64,000 nt of DNA from Pseudoflavonifractor phocaeensis (GTDB taxonomy: Bacteria; Bacillota; Clostridia; Oscillospirales; Oscillospiraceae): contig NZ_JADYUM010000005.1 of NCBI RefSeq assembly GCF_021531815.1, positions 1-64,000 of the forward strand. The letters run 5' to 3'. The notes under the pieces were generated by a model, which was not told where the DNA came from, searched no databases, and was given only the letters and a program-made list of their open reading frames with translations. This document shows, in pieces, positions 40,889-49,705 of this stretch. The translations under genes and the position numbers were made by a program. The first letter of the stretch is position 1. Each line of letters opens with the position of its first letter.

Positions 40889-42019
40889 GTGGAGTACCGG
40901 AAGATGGAGCGGACGGGGGCGAATCCCTCGCTGCTGGGCTACGGATGCATGCGGTTTCCTATGGACCCGGAGACAAAGCACATAGACGAGGCGCGGGCGG
41001 CGGCATTGATCCGCCGGGCCATGGAGGGCGGGATCACCTATTACGACACCGCCTGGCCCTACCACGACGGAGAGAGCGAGCCCTTTCTGGGCAGGACTCT
41101 GTCCCAGTACCCCAGGGACAGCTACTACCTGGCTACCAAGCTGCCCTGCTGGGAGATCAACAGCCGCCAGCAGGCGGCGGAGCTCTTTGAGCGCCAGTTG
41201 GAGCGGCTCCAGACCGGCTATGTGGACTTCTATCTCCTCCACAGCCTCAGCCGGAAGACCTGGCAGCGGATGCTGGAGCTGGACGTCCTCTCTTTGCTGG
41301 AGGAGTACCGGAGGCAGGGGAAAATCTGCCGCCTGGGCTTTTCCTTCCACGACTCCTACGAGGCTTTTGAGGAGATCCTGAACTACCGGGAGTGGGATTT
41401 TTGTCAGATCCAGCTCAATTACATGGACGTGAACCATCAGGCGGGACTACGGGGTCTGGAGCTTGCCAGAAGCCGCGGAGTCCCTGTGGTGGTCATGGAG
41501 CCGGTGAAGGGCGGTTCCCTGGCCCAGCTGCCCCAGGAGGTTACGGAACCTTTGAAGGGGCTGGACCCGGCGGCCTCCGACGCTTCCTGGGCCCTGCGCT
41601 GGGTGGCCAGCCAGCCGGGAGTGGCGGTGGTCCTCAGTGGTATGTCCACCCCGGAGCAGCTGGAGGAAAATCTGGACACCTTTTCCCGCTTCCGCCCCCT
41701 GGACGAGGGAGAGAAACAAGCGGTGGAGAAGACTGCGGACCGGCTTCGGAGCCGGCTGAAAAATGGCTGTACCGGCTGCCGCTACTGCCTTCCCTGTCCC
41801 AAGGGAGTGGACATCCCCAAGAATTTCCAGATCTGGAACAACATGGCCATGTACGGGAACCGGACCCTGACCGGGCGGGCCTGGCGGGACCTGGAACCCG
41901 GGGCCAGAGGGGACCAGTGCGTGGGCTGCGGCCGCTGTGAGACGCTGTGCCCCCAGCATATTCCCATTCGCGAGCACCTGTCCCGCCTTGCCGGAGAGGT
42001 GGAGGCGTTTCTGGAATAA
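40889..42019 (+). CDS. Aldo/keto reductase with C-terminal ferredoxin domain
   Basis: The 376-residue protein has an aldo/keto reductase barrel at about 1-285, with catalytic residues in YYDTAWPYHDGE (Asp53, Tyr58) and LATKLPCW. It ends in a ferredoxin-like domain with CTGCRYCLPCPKG near 294 and CVGCGRCETLCP near 343, enough cysteines for two [4Fe-4S] clusters. This domain order is common in anaerobes and suggests electron exchange between the flavin/NAD(P)H-type barrel and a ferredoxin pool. The start is GTG at 40889, 3 nt after the DUF3842 gene. The substrate is unknown. Confidence 0.9.
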   Translation: MEYRKMERTGANPSLLGYGCMRFPMDPETKHIDEARAAALIRRAMEGGITYYDTAWPYHDGESEPFLGRTLSQYPRDSYYLATKLPCWEINSRQQAAELFERQLERLQTGYVDFYLLHSLSRKTWQRMLELDVLSLLEEYRRQGKICRLGFSFHDSYEAFEEILNYREWDFCQIQLNYMDVNHQAGLRGLELARSRGVPVVVMEPVKGGSLAQLPQEVTEPLKGLDPAASDASWALRWVASQPGVAVVLSGMSTPEQLEENLDTFSRFRPLDEGEKQAVEKTADRLRSRLKNGCTGCRYCLPCPKGVDIPKNFQIWNNMAMYGNRTLTGRAWRDLEPGARGDQCVGCGRCETLCPQHIPIREHLSRLAGEVEAFLE

Positions 42020-42077
42020 AACGCCGGAAAACTGACAGGAACAGCCCCAAGCAGGGCTGACACAACCCAATAGAATT

Positions 42078-42119
42078 AACCAGCCCTGCGTCCGATCCAT
42101 GGACGCGGGGCTGGTTTTT
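42078..42119. terminator. Bidirectional terminator
   Basis: AACCAGCCCTGCGTCC pairs with GGACGCGGGGCTGGTT over 16 bp with one G-U pair, followed by TTTTT on the plus strand. Confidence 0.88.
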
Positions 42120-42121
42120 CA

Positions 42122-43162
42122 TCAGGGATAGGTGAGCTGGCAGCATTCTTTTACCCGGCATACTTGGAAGTAGCGGTCCTCCATGGGGATCCACTGGGTT
42201 TGAAAGCGGTTCAGACAGCCGGGGCCGCCCCGCTGAGCCAGCCGGCTGAGCCGGACCTCCCAGGGGGCCTCCACCCAGATGCGCAGGTGGTAGCGGTCCC
42301 GCAGGTCGGGACGCAGGGCGTAGCTGCCCTCCACCACGGTCAGGGGGGAGGGCTCCAGCGTGATCTCCGGACCGAAGTCCGCCGCGCGGCACTGCCAAGG
42401 GCGGTACCGGACCGTTTCACCCCGGCACAGGGGAGAGAGGACCTCCCGGTCAAACCGCTCGTAGTCCACGTTGCCCCCGGGCTGGGCCAGCCGCTCCGCG
42501 GTCCGCTGGTCGGGGCGAAGGAAAAAGTCGTCCATATGGACCAGGGGGCAGCGGTAGACCTTTGCCAAAGACGCACCCAGGGTGGATTTGCCCGAGGCAC
42601 AGGGACCGTCGATGGCCACCCGAAACCGGGGTTCCGCCGCCATGCCGCGGTCAATAGCGGACAGTATGGGGAGCAGATTTACATAAGATTCGGATACCAC
42701 GCGGTAGGCGGGCCGGTAGGCACGGCGGTAACGTTCGCTGTGCCCCAACGCTAGACAGCCGTCGGAGCGGTATTGGGTCAAAAAAGCCGCGGCTGTTTCC
42801 CGGGGAAAGGGCAGCTCATATACCAAGTCGAGATCCCGTTCCAGGGCGGAGCGGTCTGACATCGCTTCCCGGGCCGTCAAAACAAAGAGGCGGCATACTG
42901 TTTTGGGGGATAGGTGTTTTGCTTTACAAGCACTGAGGTTCAACCTATGCAGACCGTTGCCGAGGGCTTCAGCCAGAGGGAAGGTGGAGTCGGCCTCTAC
43001 CTGCTCCCACTCCGCCTCCAGCCGGCTCAGAGCGGCTTCCTCATTGTCGATCAGGTGCCCCGGCCCCATATGGTGCTGGTAGAGAAATTTTACAGCGTCC
43101 CGGACCTCCATGTCCGGGTGGTTGTCATAATGCTTCTTCAGAAGCTCCGTCAGTTTCTCCAT
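42122..43162 (-). CDS. P-loop kinase (uridine kinase-like) with an extra N-terminal domain
   Basis: The 346-residue protein has a C-terminal kinase domain from about 180 with Walker A GPCASGKST at 186-194, the substrate Asp region VHMDDFFLRP near 212 and the ERFDREVL segment. This matches uridine kinase/pantothenate kinase-like NTPases. Residues 1-175 form a helical domain of no recognised family (LTELLKKHYDNHPDMEVRDA). It lies 3 nt after an ECF-type vitamin uptake gene, so it could phosphorylate the imported compound and trap it. The natural substrate is not evident. Confidence 0.8.
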   Translation of the reverse strand: MEKLTELLKKHYDNHPDMEVRDAVKFLYQHHMGPGHLIDNEEAALSRLEAEWEQVEADSTFPLAEALGNGLHRLNLSACKAKHLSPKTVCRLFVLTAREAMSDRSALERDLDLVYELPFPRETAAAFLTQYRSDGCLALGHSERYRRAYRPAYRVVSESYVNLLPILSAIDRGMAAEPRFRVAIDGPCASGKSTLGASLAKVYRCPLVHMDDFFLRPDQRTAERLAQPGGNVDYERFDREVLSPLCRGETVRYRPWQCRAADFGPEITLEPSPLTVVEGSYALRPDLRDRYHLRIWVEAPWEVRLSRLAQRGGPGCLNRFQTQWIPMEDRYFQVCRVKECCQLTYP

Positions 43163-43165
43163 GGG

Positions 43166-43708
43166 TCACACCGCCTGGGGGACCAGTTTGGCCTTCTGGA
43201 GGGCCAGGACCAGGGCGGGGATGACTGCCAGCTGGAGGATAATGCCGGGAATGGCGGTGGTGAAGGCGCCGGCAATGAAGGCGGCGAAGGAGAAGGTGTT
43301 GTTGCCGGCCAGGGTCATCAGCGCCCGGACCACGCCCCAGACCACCCGGCCGCACACCATGGCGCTGATGAGGGAGGCATAGATGCCGCCCAGATTTTTC
43401 GGCAGCCGCTGATAGAGAAAACCGGTCACGAAGCCGTAAGCGGCCAACTCAAAGGCCATGGAGACGGCGGTGGGGAACATGGGGGGCATCCCCAGAACGG
43501 CGGAGCGCATCAGCGGAGCGATGAAGCCCACCGCGGCCCCCCACGGGCCTCCGCACAGAAAGCCGCACAGCAGGATGGGCAGGTGCATGGGCAGCAGCAT
43601 GGAACCGAACTGGGGAATGTTTCCGGTGAAGTTGGGCAGGATGTAGGCCAGCGCCAGCATCAGGGCAGCCATCACCATATTTTTCAGGCTTTGATTGGAT
43701 CTTGTCAT
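43166..43708 (-). CDS. ECF transporter S component, substrate unknown
   Basis: This 180-residue membrane protein with six hydrophobic segments has the typical start of substrate-capture subunits of energy-coupling-factor importers (MAALMLALAYILPNF, with the Ala-rich helix that contacts the T component). LLPMHLPILLCGFLCGG and MFPTAVSMAFELAAYGFVTG match a family of uncharacterised S components in Clostridia. Without energising genes nearby it would use the shared EcfAAT module. It starts behind AAGGAGTAGAGTTT and is preceded by a 130-nt leader with a terminator. The kinase gene follows 3 nt later. Confidence 0.85.
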   Translation of the reverse strand: MTRSNQSLKNMVMAALMLALAYILPNFTGNIPQFGSMLLPMHLPILLCGFLCGGPWGAAVGFIAPLMRSAVLGMPPMFPTAVSMAFELAAYGFVTGFLYQRLPKNLGGIYASLISAMVCGRVVWGVVRALMTLAGNNTFSFAAFIAGAFTTAIPGIILQLAVIPALVLALQKAKLVPQAV

Positions 43709-43842
43709 AAACTCTACTCCTTGCTTACAAAAAATACCGCGCAGGCAGGCTCCGCCCTTCTGGGCGAGACATACCTTCGCGGTATCTTGTTTCGTGATAA
43801 GGGGAATCTGCTGTGGTGAGATGTCGGCTTCATGCCGGCGAT
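43709..43842 (-). ncRNA. Candidate riboswitch/attenuator leader of the ECF gene
   Basis: Between the minus-strand promoter and the ECF gene, about 134 nt of RNA can adopt two exclusive folds. ATACCGCG with a distal CGCGGTAT followed by TTTTTT makes a terminator enclosing CGCCC/GGGCG. ATACC with the nearby GGTAT makes a small hairpin (ATACC-GCGAA-GGTAT) that destroys it. I do not recognise it as a THF, TPP, FMN, preQ1 or cobalamin riboswitch. The aptamer, if any, would lie at 43790-43842. Confidence 0.55.
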
Positions 43843-43849
43843 TGTCATC

Positions 43850-43878
43850 ATTATAGCATGGAGCATGGAGGCGGTCAA
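43850..43878 (-). promoter_or_regulatory. Promoter of the ECF-kinase operon
   Basis: Minus strand TTGACC (43878-43873), a 17-nt spacer and TATAAT (43855-43850). Confidence 0.85.
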
Positions 43879-43945
43879 GGGCTTTTGACCGTCCCGGCGG
43901 GACAGGCGAGTTTCATTTCATTGACCATAAGAAGTCGAACCCAAG

Positions 43946-43962
43946 GTAGGGCAAGGGCTCTG
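43946..43962 (+). repeat. 17-nt dispersed repeat GTAGGGCAAGGGCTCTG
   Basis: An exact second copy lies at 34101-34117. The surrounding 43879-44053 gap, between the ECF promoter and phosphoketolase, holds no supported gene. Confidence 0.7.
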
Positions 43963-44053
43963 ACCTAGCCTCTGCTGCATGCATAGGGTTCAGGTCCCAC
44001 GGGCCGGAAACGAAAATTCTGCTGGTATCAGATGTGCAGCGGAAAGCGGGCGT

Positions 44054-46492
44054 TTAGTAGATCCCCTTGCCGTCGTTCCATTTCCATTCCCGGACTTCGG
44101 GCAGGTCCTGACCGTGGGTGGTGATATACTGCCGGTGTTCCACCAGCTTGTCCTTCATCTCCTGGATCAGGTAGGAGGCGCTGTTGCCCAGCTGGGGCAG
44201 CCGCTTCACCGTGTCCATGACCAGGTGGAAGCGGTCGATGTCGTTGCGTACCCGCATGTCGAAGGGGGTGGTGATGGTGCCCTCCTCCTTATAGCCCCGG
44301 ACATGGAGCTTTTTGTTGTGGCGGCGGTAGGTCAGCTCGTGGACCAGGGTGGGGTAACCGTGGAAGGCGAAAATGATGGGGGCGTCGGTGGTGAACAGGG
44401 CGTCGTAGTCCTCGTCGGTGAGGCCGTGAGGGTGTTCGGTGTGGGGCTGGAGCTTCATCAGGTCCACCACGTTGATCACGCGGATCTTCAAATCGGGCAG
44501 ATAGTGGTGCAGGATGGTGACGGCGGCCAGGGTTTCCAGAGTGGGGGTATCGCCGCAGCAGGCCAGCACCGCGTCGGGTTCGTAGCCCTGGTCGTTGGAG
44601 GCCCACTGCCAGATCCCGATGCCGTGGGTGCAGTGTTTGATGGCCTGGTCCATGCTGAGCCACTGGGGCCGGGGGAGCTTGGAGGCCACGATCACGTTGA
44701 TGTAGTTGCGGCTCTTGATGCAGTGGTCAAAACAGCTGACCAGGCAGTTGGCGTCGGGGGGCAGGTAGAGGCGTACCACGTCCGCCTTCTTGTTGGCCAC
44801 ATGGTCCAGGAAGCCGGGGTCCTGGTGGGTGAAGCCGTTGTTGTCCTGCTGCCACACATTGGAGGCCAGCACGTAGTTCAGGGAGGCGATGGAGGGCCGC
44901 CAGGGGAGCTGGCTGCACACCTTCAGCCACTTGGCGTGCTGGGACACCATGGAGTCCACGGTGCGGATAAAGGCCTCGTAGCTGTTGAGAAAGCCGTGGC
45001 GGCCGGTGAGGAGGTAGCCCTCCAGCCAACCCTGGCACAGGTGTTCAGACAGGGCGGCATCCATGACGCGGCCATCGTGGGAGAGGCTGGAATCGGAGCG
45101 GGGGTCGATGCCGTCGGACCAGCGGCGGCCCGTCACCTCGAAAACCTGGGACAGGCGGTTGGAGGCGGCCTCATCCGGCGCGAAGATGCGGAAGTTCCGG
45201 CCCTTGAGATTGCGCTCCATCAGGTCCCGGACGTAATGGCCCAGGACCGCCATGTCCTCGGCCTCCACCGCGCCGGGCTGTGGGACCTCCAGGGCATACT
45301 CCTGAAAGTCGGGGGTGCGCAGGTCACGGAGGAGCTGGCCGCCGTTGGCGTGGGGGTTGGCGCCCATGCGCTGGCTACCCTTGGGCGCAATCTCCTGGAG
45401 CAGGGGCACGGGAGCGCCGTGCTCGTCAAAGAGCTCCTCGGGTTTGTAGCTGCGCAGCCACCGCTCCAGCTCCTGGACCCGGCCGGGCTTGCCGTCCCGG
45501 ACGGGGATGGGGGCGGTGTGGGACCGCCAGCTTCCCTCCACCTGCTGGCCGTCCACCTCCTTGGGACCGGTCCAGCCCTTGGGAGTGCGCAGGACGATCA
45601 TGGGCCAGCGGGGCCGGGCGGAGTCCCCGGTGGTGCGGGCGTACTCCTGAATACGCTGGATCTCCCGGACCGCCCAGTCCAGGGCGGCAGCCATTTTCTG
45701 GTGCATGGTCTTGGGCTCGCTGCCCTCCACGAACCGGGGTTCCCAGCCGCAGCCTTTGAAAAACATCTCCAGCTCCTCATGGGAGATCCGGGAGAAGATG
45801 GTGGGATTGGATACCTTGAAGCCGTTCAGATTAAGAATGGGCAGGACTGCTCCGTCGGTGATAGGATTGAGGAACTTGTTGGAGTGCCAGGCAGCGGCCA
45901 AGGGGGCGGTCTCCGCCTCTCCGTCTCCCACTACGCAGGCGGCGATGAGGCCGGGGTTGTCCATCACCGCGCCGAAGGCGTGGGCCAGGGAGTAGCCCAG
46001 TTCCCCGCCCTCGTTGATGGAACCGGGGGTGGCCGGTCCTGTGTGGCAGGGGATGCCTCCGGGGAAGGAGAACTGGCGGAACAGCCGTTTCATGCCGGCG
46101 GTGTCCTGGCTGATGTTGGGGTATACCTCGCTGTAGGAGCCGTCCAGATAGTCCTGGGCCACAATGGCGTTGCCGCCGTGGCCGGGGCCGCAGATGTAGA
46201 TCATGTCCAGGTCATATTTGACAATGGCCCGGTTCAGGTGGGTGTAGATAAAGTTCTGGCCCGGGCAGGTGCCCCAGTGGCCCACGATATTCTGCTTGAT
46301 GTGGGAGAGCTGGAGGGGCTCCCGGAGCAGAGGATTGTCCAGCAGGTAGAGCTGGCAGGCGGACAGGTAGTTGGCAGCCCGCCACCATGCGTCTATGGCG
46401 TGGAGCTGCTCACGGGTGAGGGGGTCCTTTTTGGACATGCGGGCCGGGGCCTTGGCGGATGCCTTGGCGGCGGCGTCAGCGGTCTTTGGCAT
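44054..46492 (-). CDS. xfp: Phosphoketolase
   Basis: Phosphoketolase splits xylulose 5-phosphate (and often fructose 6-phosphate) with phosphate into acetyl phosphate and glyceraldehyde 3-phosphate (or erythrose 4-phosphate), using thiamine diphosphate. The 812-residue protein is the usual length. It has [25 protein letters not shown], the TPP motif [16 protein letters not shown] near 186-201, and the downstream SHEELEMFF. The C-terminal part has [17 protein letters not shown]. The N-terminal 20 residues are an Ala/Lys tail. RBS GGAGGCAGCCCC precedes the ATG. It is a single gene from its own promoter with an inverted repeat over the -10. Confidence 0.96.
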   Translation of the reverse strand: MPKTADAAAKASAKAPARMSKKDPLTREQLHAIDAWWRAANYLSACQLYLLDNPLLREPLQLSHIKQNIVGHWGTCPGQNFIYTHLNRAIVKYDLDMIYICGPGHGGNAIVAQDYLDGSYSEVYPNISQDTAGMKRLFRQFSFPGGIPCHTGPATPGSINEGGELGYSLAHAFGAVMDNPGLIAACVVGDGEAETAPLAAAWHSNKFLNPITDGAVLPILNLNGFKVSNPTIFSRISHEELEMFFKGCGWEPRFVEGSEPKTMHQKMAAALDWAVREIQRIQEYARTTGDSARPRWPMIVLRTPKGWTGPKEVDGQQVEGSWRSHTAPIPVRDGKPGRVQELERWLRSYKPEELFDEHGAPVPLLQEIAPKGSQRMGANPHANGGQLLRDLRTPDFQEYALEVPQPGAVEAEDMAVLGHYVRDLMERNLKGRNFRIFAPDEAASNRLSQVFEVTGRRWSDGIDPRSDSSLSHDGRVMDAALSEHLCQGWLEGYLLTGRHGFLNSYEAFIRTVDSMVSQHAKWLKVCSQLPWRPSIASLNYVLASNVWQQDNNGFTHQDPGFLDHVANKKADVVRLYLPPDANCLVSCFDHCIKSRNYINVIVASKLPRPQWLSMDQAIKHCTHGIGIWQWASNDQGYEPDAVLACCGDTPTLETLAAVTILHHYLPDLKIRVINVVDLMKLQPHTEHPHGLTDEDYDALFTTDAPIIFAFHGYPTLVHELTYRRHNKKLHVRGYKEEGTITTPFDMRVRNDIDRFHLVMDTVKRLPQLGNSASYLIQEMKDKLVEHRQYITTHGQDLPEVREWKWNDGKGIY

Positions 46493-46551
46493 GGGGCTGC
46501 CTCCTTGATCTCAGAAATGACCGGCATAAGCCGGAGAACGACAAATATATC

Positions 46552-46585
46552 AAGGTAAGTATACCTTAAACAAAATAAAAGTCAA
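46552..46585 (-). promoter_or_regulatory. xfp promoter with inverted repeat
   Basis: On the minus strand TTGACT (46585-46580), a 16-nt spacer and TATACT (46563-46558). The -10 lies inside AAGGTA-tact-TACCTT (46552-46567), a 6-bp inverted repeat that could be an operator. Confidence 0.65.
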
Positions 46586-46702
46586 ATAAAAAAGGCGTAT
46601 TAAAGAAAATGACGACAGGAGAAGAAAATAAAGCGGAGAATAACTGAAATTTTTGAAGGCTAAGAAAAAACTAACGGCGACTTGAAGACGGGAAAGAGGC
46701 AT

Positions 46703-46738
46703 AAAAAATCTCCGGTCCCGTAAAGGGGGACCGGAGAT
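46703..46738 (-). terminator. Intrinsic terminator of leuA
   Basis: ATCTCCGGTCCC pairs perfectly with GGGACCGGAGAT, followed on the minus strand by TTTTTAT. Confidence 0.9.
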
Positions 46739-46759
46739 CGAGAGGGAAAGAGAACCGGG

Positions 46760-48448
46760 TCACCGGTCGTTCTTGGCGCGGTTGATGGCGGAGAGAATGG
46801 CGCGGAGGGGGGCCAGGTTAATGTTGTGGGACAGGCCCACGCCCCAGTATTTCTTGCCGCTGCGCTGGTCCTGGAGCAGGATGTAAGCCACGCCCTGGGA
46901 GTCGGAACCGTCGGTGATGGCGTGGGAGGAATAGTCCAGGAAGGTGAAGCGGGCCATTTTCTCGTCCTTGATGGCGTTGAAGAAGGCGTCGATGGGGCCG
47001 TTACCCTCGCCGGAGACCTTGAAGATGGTGTCGGTGTGCTGGAGGGTGCCCCAGAAGGTGACATGGGAGTGGCCCTCGGCGTCCACGCTCTCCTGGAAGG
47101 CGTGCTTGAGCAGCTTGTAGGGCTCCTTGGCCTCGATGTACTCCTGATGGAACAGCTCGTTGATGCGCTCGGGGGAGATCTCCTTGCCCACCCGGTCAGT
47201 CTCGGCCTGGACGATGGCGCCAAATTCGGGGTGCATGGTCTTGGGCAGGTCAAAGCCGAAGTTGTGCTCCATGATATAGGCGGCGCCGCCCTTGCCGGAC
47301 TGGGAATTGATGCGGATGATGGGCTCGTACTCCCGGCCCACGTCAGCGGGGTCGATGGGGAGGTAGGGGATCTCCCAGTAGTCAGAATTGGACTCCTTCA
47401 TGTACTGGGTGCCCTTGTTGATGGCGTCCTGGTGGCTGCCGGAGAAGGCGGTAAAGACCAGCTTGCCGGCGTAGGGCTGGCGGTCGCCTACGGGCATCTT
47501 GGTGCACCGCTCAAACATCTCCTTGATCTTATTGATGTTGGAGAAGTCCAGCTTGGGGTCCACGCCCTGGGTGAACATATTCATAGCCAGGGTGACGATG
47601 TCCACGTTGCCGGTGCGCTCGCCGTTGCCGAAGAGGGTGGCCTCCACCCGGTCGGCTCCGGCCAGCAGGCCCATCTCAGCGGTGGCCACGCCGCAGCCCC
47701 GGTCGTTGTGGGGGTGGAGGGAGATGATAGCGCTGTTCCGGTCGGGGATCTTCTTGCAGAAGTATTCCAGCATGTCAGCGAACTGGTTGGGCATGCAGTT
47801 CTCCACCGTGGTGGGCAGGTTCAGGATGACCTTGTTGTCGGGGGTGGCGTGGAGGTGGTCCAGCACTGCCTGGCAGATCTCCACGGCATAGTCCATCTCG
47901 GTGCCCATAAAGGACTCGGGGGAGTACTCAAAGCGGAGATTCATGCCCTCTTCGATGAGGGGGCGGGACATCTCGTAAATGAGGTCGGCGGCGTCGGTGG
48001 CGATCTTGGTGATGCCGTCGGTGTCCATGTGGAACACCACCTTGCGCTGGAGGGTGGAGGTGGAGTTGTAGAAGTGGAGAATCACGTTTTTAGCGCCCTT
48101 GATGGCCTCAAAGGTCTTTTTGATCAGATGCTCCCGGGCCTGGACCAGCACCTGGATGGTCACGTCGTCGGGGATGTGGCCCCCCTCAATCAGTTCCCGG
48201 CAGATCTCATACTCGGTCTCGCTGGCGGAGGGGAAACCGATCTCGATCTCCTTGATGCCGATGTCCACCAGGGTGTGGAAATACTCCAGCTTCTCCTGGA
48301 GGTTCATGGGGTCCACCAGTGCCTGGTTGCCGTCCCGCAGGTCGACGGAGCACCAGATGGGGGCCTTGGCGATGACCTTGTCGGGCCAGGTGCGGCCCAC
48401 GATCTTCTGGGGCTGGAAGGGAATGTACTTTTTGTAACCTGGATTCAT
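46760..48448 (-). CDS. leuA: 2-isopropylmalate synthase (long, LeuA2-type)
   Basis: LeuA condenses acetyl-CoA with 2-oxoisovalerate, the first step of leucine synthesis. The 562-residue protein has the metal-binding SVDLRDGNQALVDP near 34-47, HFYNSTS, LHPHNDRGCG near 244-253 with the HxH metal ligands, and GNGERTGNVD. A C-terminal LeuA dimer/allosteric domain with EGNGPIDAFFNAI follows. The longer form starting NPGYKKYIPF is the LeuA2 class. It is controlled by a T-box leader (48515-48780) and closed by a terminator at 46703-46738. Confidence 0.96.
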   Translation of the reverse strand: MNPGYKKYIPFQPQKIVGRTWPDKVIAKAPIWCSVDLRDGNQALVDPMNLQEKLEYFHTLVDIGIKEIEIGFPSASETEYEICRELIEGGHIPDDVTIQVLVQAREHLIKKTFEAIKGAKNVILHFYNSTSTLQRKVVFHMDTDGITKIATDAADLIYEMSRPLIEEGMNLRFEYSPESFMGTEMDYAVEICQAVLDHLHATPDNKVILNLPTTVENCMPNQFADMLEYFCKKIPDRNSAIISLHPHNDRGCGVATAEMGLLAGADRVEATLFGNGERTGNVDIVTLAMNMFTQGVDPKLDFSNINKIKEMFERCTKMPVGDRQPYAGKLVFTAFSGSHQDAINKGTQYMKESNSDYWEIPYLPIDPADVGREYEPIIRINSQSGKGGAAYIMEHNFGFDLPKTMHPEFGAIVQAETDRVGKEISPERINELFHQEYIEAKEPYKLLKHAFQESVDAEGHSHVTFWGTLQHTDTIFKVSGEGNGPIDAFFNAIKDEKMARFTFLDYSSHAITDGSDSQGVAYILLQDQRSGKKYWGVGLSHNINLAPLRAILSAINRAKNDR

Positions 48449-48514
48449 GATAATGTCCTCCTTACGTGGTTCCCGCCTGGTTGGAGCGGGACGGTTGGGA
48501 GCCGGGGAGCATAG

Positions 48515-48780
48515 AAAAACGCCCCTGACTCGGTAAAGTCAGGGGCGTGAATGTCACGCGGTACCACCCTGGTTCAGCCGCCGGTCACCCGAACGGCCCT
48601 CAAAGCCTCCAACAAGGCCGCGGCCGGTAACGGGGCCAGACGTCCTGTTCTACTGAAACCTTCAAACAGGCTGCTCGGGGACCAGTCATACACAGCGGCG
48701 CCACACACCGGTTCGCACCAACCACCGGCTCTCTGAGAGGGACATTCCGCCGTCTTTATTCCCGTCATCGCATTTGCTTG
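48515..48780 (-). ncRNA. T-box riboswitch of leuA
   Basis: The minus strand carries the T-box sequence AGGGTGGTACCGCG (48570-48557), which binds the tRNA acceptor end. A terminator with perfect arms ACGCCCCTGACT/AGTCAGGGGCGT (48548-48519) and a T-run follows. Upstream, AGAGAGCC and GGTTGGTG resemble the distal Stem I motifs. Uncharged tRNA would favour antitermination. A leucine specifier is expected from leuA, but I could not fix the codon with confidence. Confidence 0.93.
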
Positions 48781-48786
48781 TTGTAG

Positions 48787-48815
48787 ATTTTAGCTGAAAG
48801 GGAAGGGTTTGTCAA
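48787..48815 (-). promoter_or_regulatory. Promoter of the leuA T-box transcript
   Basis: Minus strand TTGACA (48815-48810), a 17-nt spacer and TAAAAT (48792-48787). Confidence 0.85.
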
Positions 48816-48917
48816 GGGAAAATTTTCTTCTGCGGCCAATGGAAACGGGTGGCCGGGGAAGCGGTGTGGAATTCCCAATCCCGCGGCATAGAATAAGGGG
48901 AGAAGGGGTGGGGAGCG

Positions 48918-49466
48918 ATGGAGCAGAAACTGGAGATGAGGGGCGGCGGGACCCTGACCCTGCGCCGGGACGGGCCGCGGGTACTGCTGGAGGCTGTGCG
49001 CCCCAGGGACGACCGGGGGCTGTATAAGGTGTGGCTGCTGGGACAGCGGGGCGGCCGCCTGCTGCTGGGGACCATGGCGCCCGAGGGAAATGTGCTCCGG
49101 CTCTGGCGGACCATCTCCCAGGGAGAGCTGGAGCGGGCGGGCTGCTGGCCGGCGTCGGGGGCGGAGGCCGTCATGGCCTTCTCCTTCTCCGGCGGGGAGC
49201 GGTGGTACCGGGAGGCCCATCCCGAGCGGATGATCCGGGATCCGCTGCTCCGTAGTATGATCCGTGGCCCTATGTTGTGCCGGAAGGAGGGGGACGGCTT
49301 CCGCCTGGCGGCCCCATTCCGGACGGACGGTCCGGTGGCGCTGGAGCCCCTGTTTTGCCTGGCGCGGCCGGAGCGGCTGGAGGGGAAGGTCCACCTGGTC
49401 TGGACCTTTGACCGGGAGGGAAGGCCAAAAGTCCCGCATAAAACCGGAGCCGCTGGGCAAGACTGA
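48918..49466 (+). CDS. Hypothetical protein, 182 residues
   Basis: The protein is rich in Arg, Gly and Leu and looks mostly beta-stranded, alternating charged and hydrophobic residues (MRGGGTLTLRRDGPRVLLEA, GLYKVWLLGQRGGRLLLGTM). It has no signal peptide, membrane helix or cofactor motif. GGGTGGGGAGCG precedes the ATG, and TAGAAT at 48889 may be a -10. The next two genes encode small coat-like proteins, so a link to sporulation is possible but not shown. I do not recognise the family. Confidence 0.75.
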   Translation: MEQKLEMRGGGTLTLRRDGPRVLLEAVRPRDDRGLYKVWLLGQRGGRLLLGTMAPEGNVLRLWRTISQGELERAGCWPASGAEAVMAFSFSGGERWYREAHPERMIRDPLLRSMIRGPMLCRKEGDGFRLAAPFRTDGPVALEPLFCLARPERLEGKVHLVWTFDREGRPKVPHKTGAAGQD

Positions 49467-49506
49467 CCTTTAGTACGGGCCCGACCCGCCAAAAGGAGGA
49501 ACGTCT

Positions 49507-49692
49507 ATGTCCAATCTGACCACCAAGGAACTGGATGGCCTGTCCGACCAGCTGGACTTTGAGAAGGTGCTCCACTGCAAGTACTTGTCCGCCGTCCAGG
49601 AGTGCCAGGACCAGGAGCTGAAAAGCAAATTCCAGAGCTGCGCCGACCAACACATGCAGAACTACAAGACCCTGCTGAACTATCTGCGCTGA
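49507..49692 (+). CDS. Small spore-coat-like protein (61 residues)
   Basis: This short helical protein (DQLDFEKVLHCKYLSAVQEC, then QHMQNYKTLLNYL) has the pattern of small proteins paired with CotF-like coat proteins: two helices and a buried His/Cys-rich stretch. AAAGGAGGAACGTCT precedes the ATG. It is 13 nt before the next gene of the same kind, so they form a pair. Confidence 0.75.
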   Translation: MSNLTTKELDGLSDQLDFEKVLHCKYLSAVQECQDQELKSKFQSCADQHMQNYKTLLNYLR

Positions 49693-49705
49693 GGAGGGAG
49701 TACCA

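Noticed and set aside
43979-46558. 859-codon frame opposite to phosphoketolase
   Set aside because: Low-complexity shadow of xfp; no ribosome site or domain.
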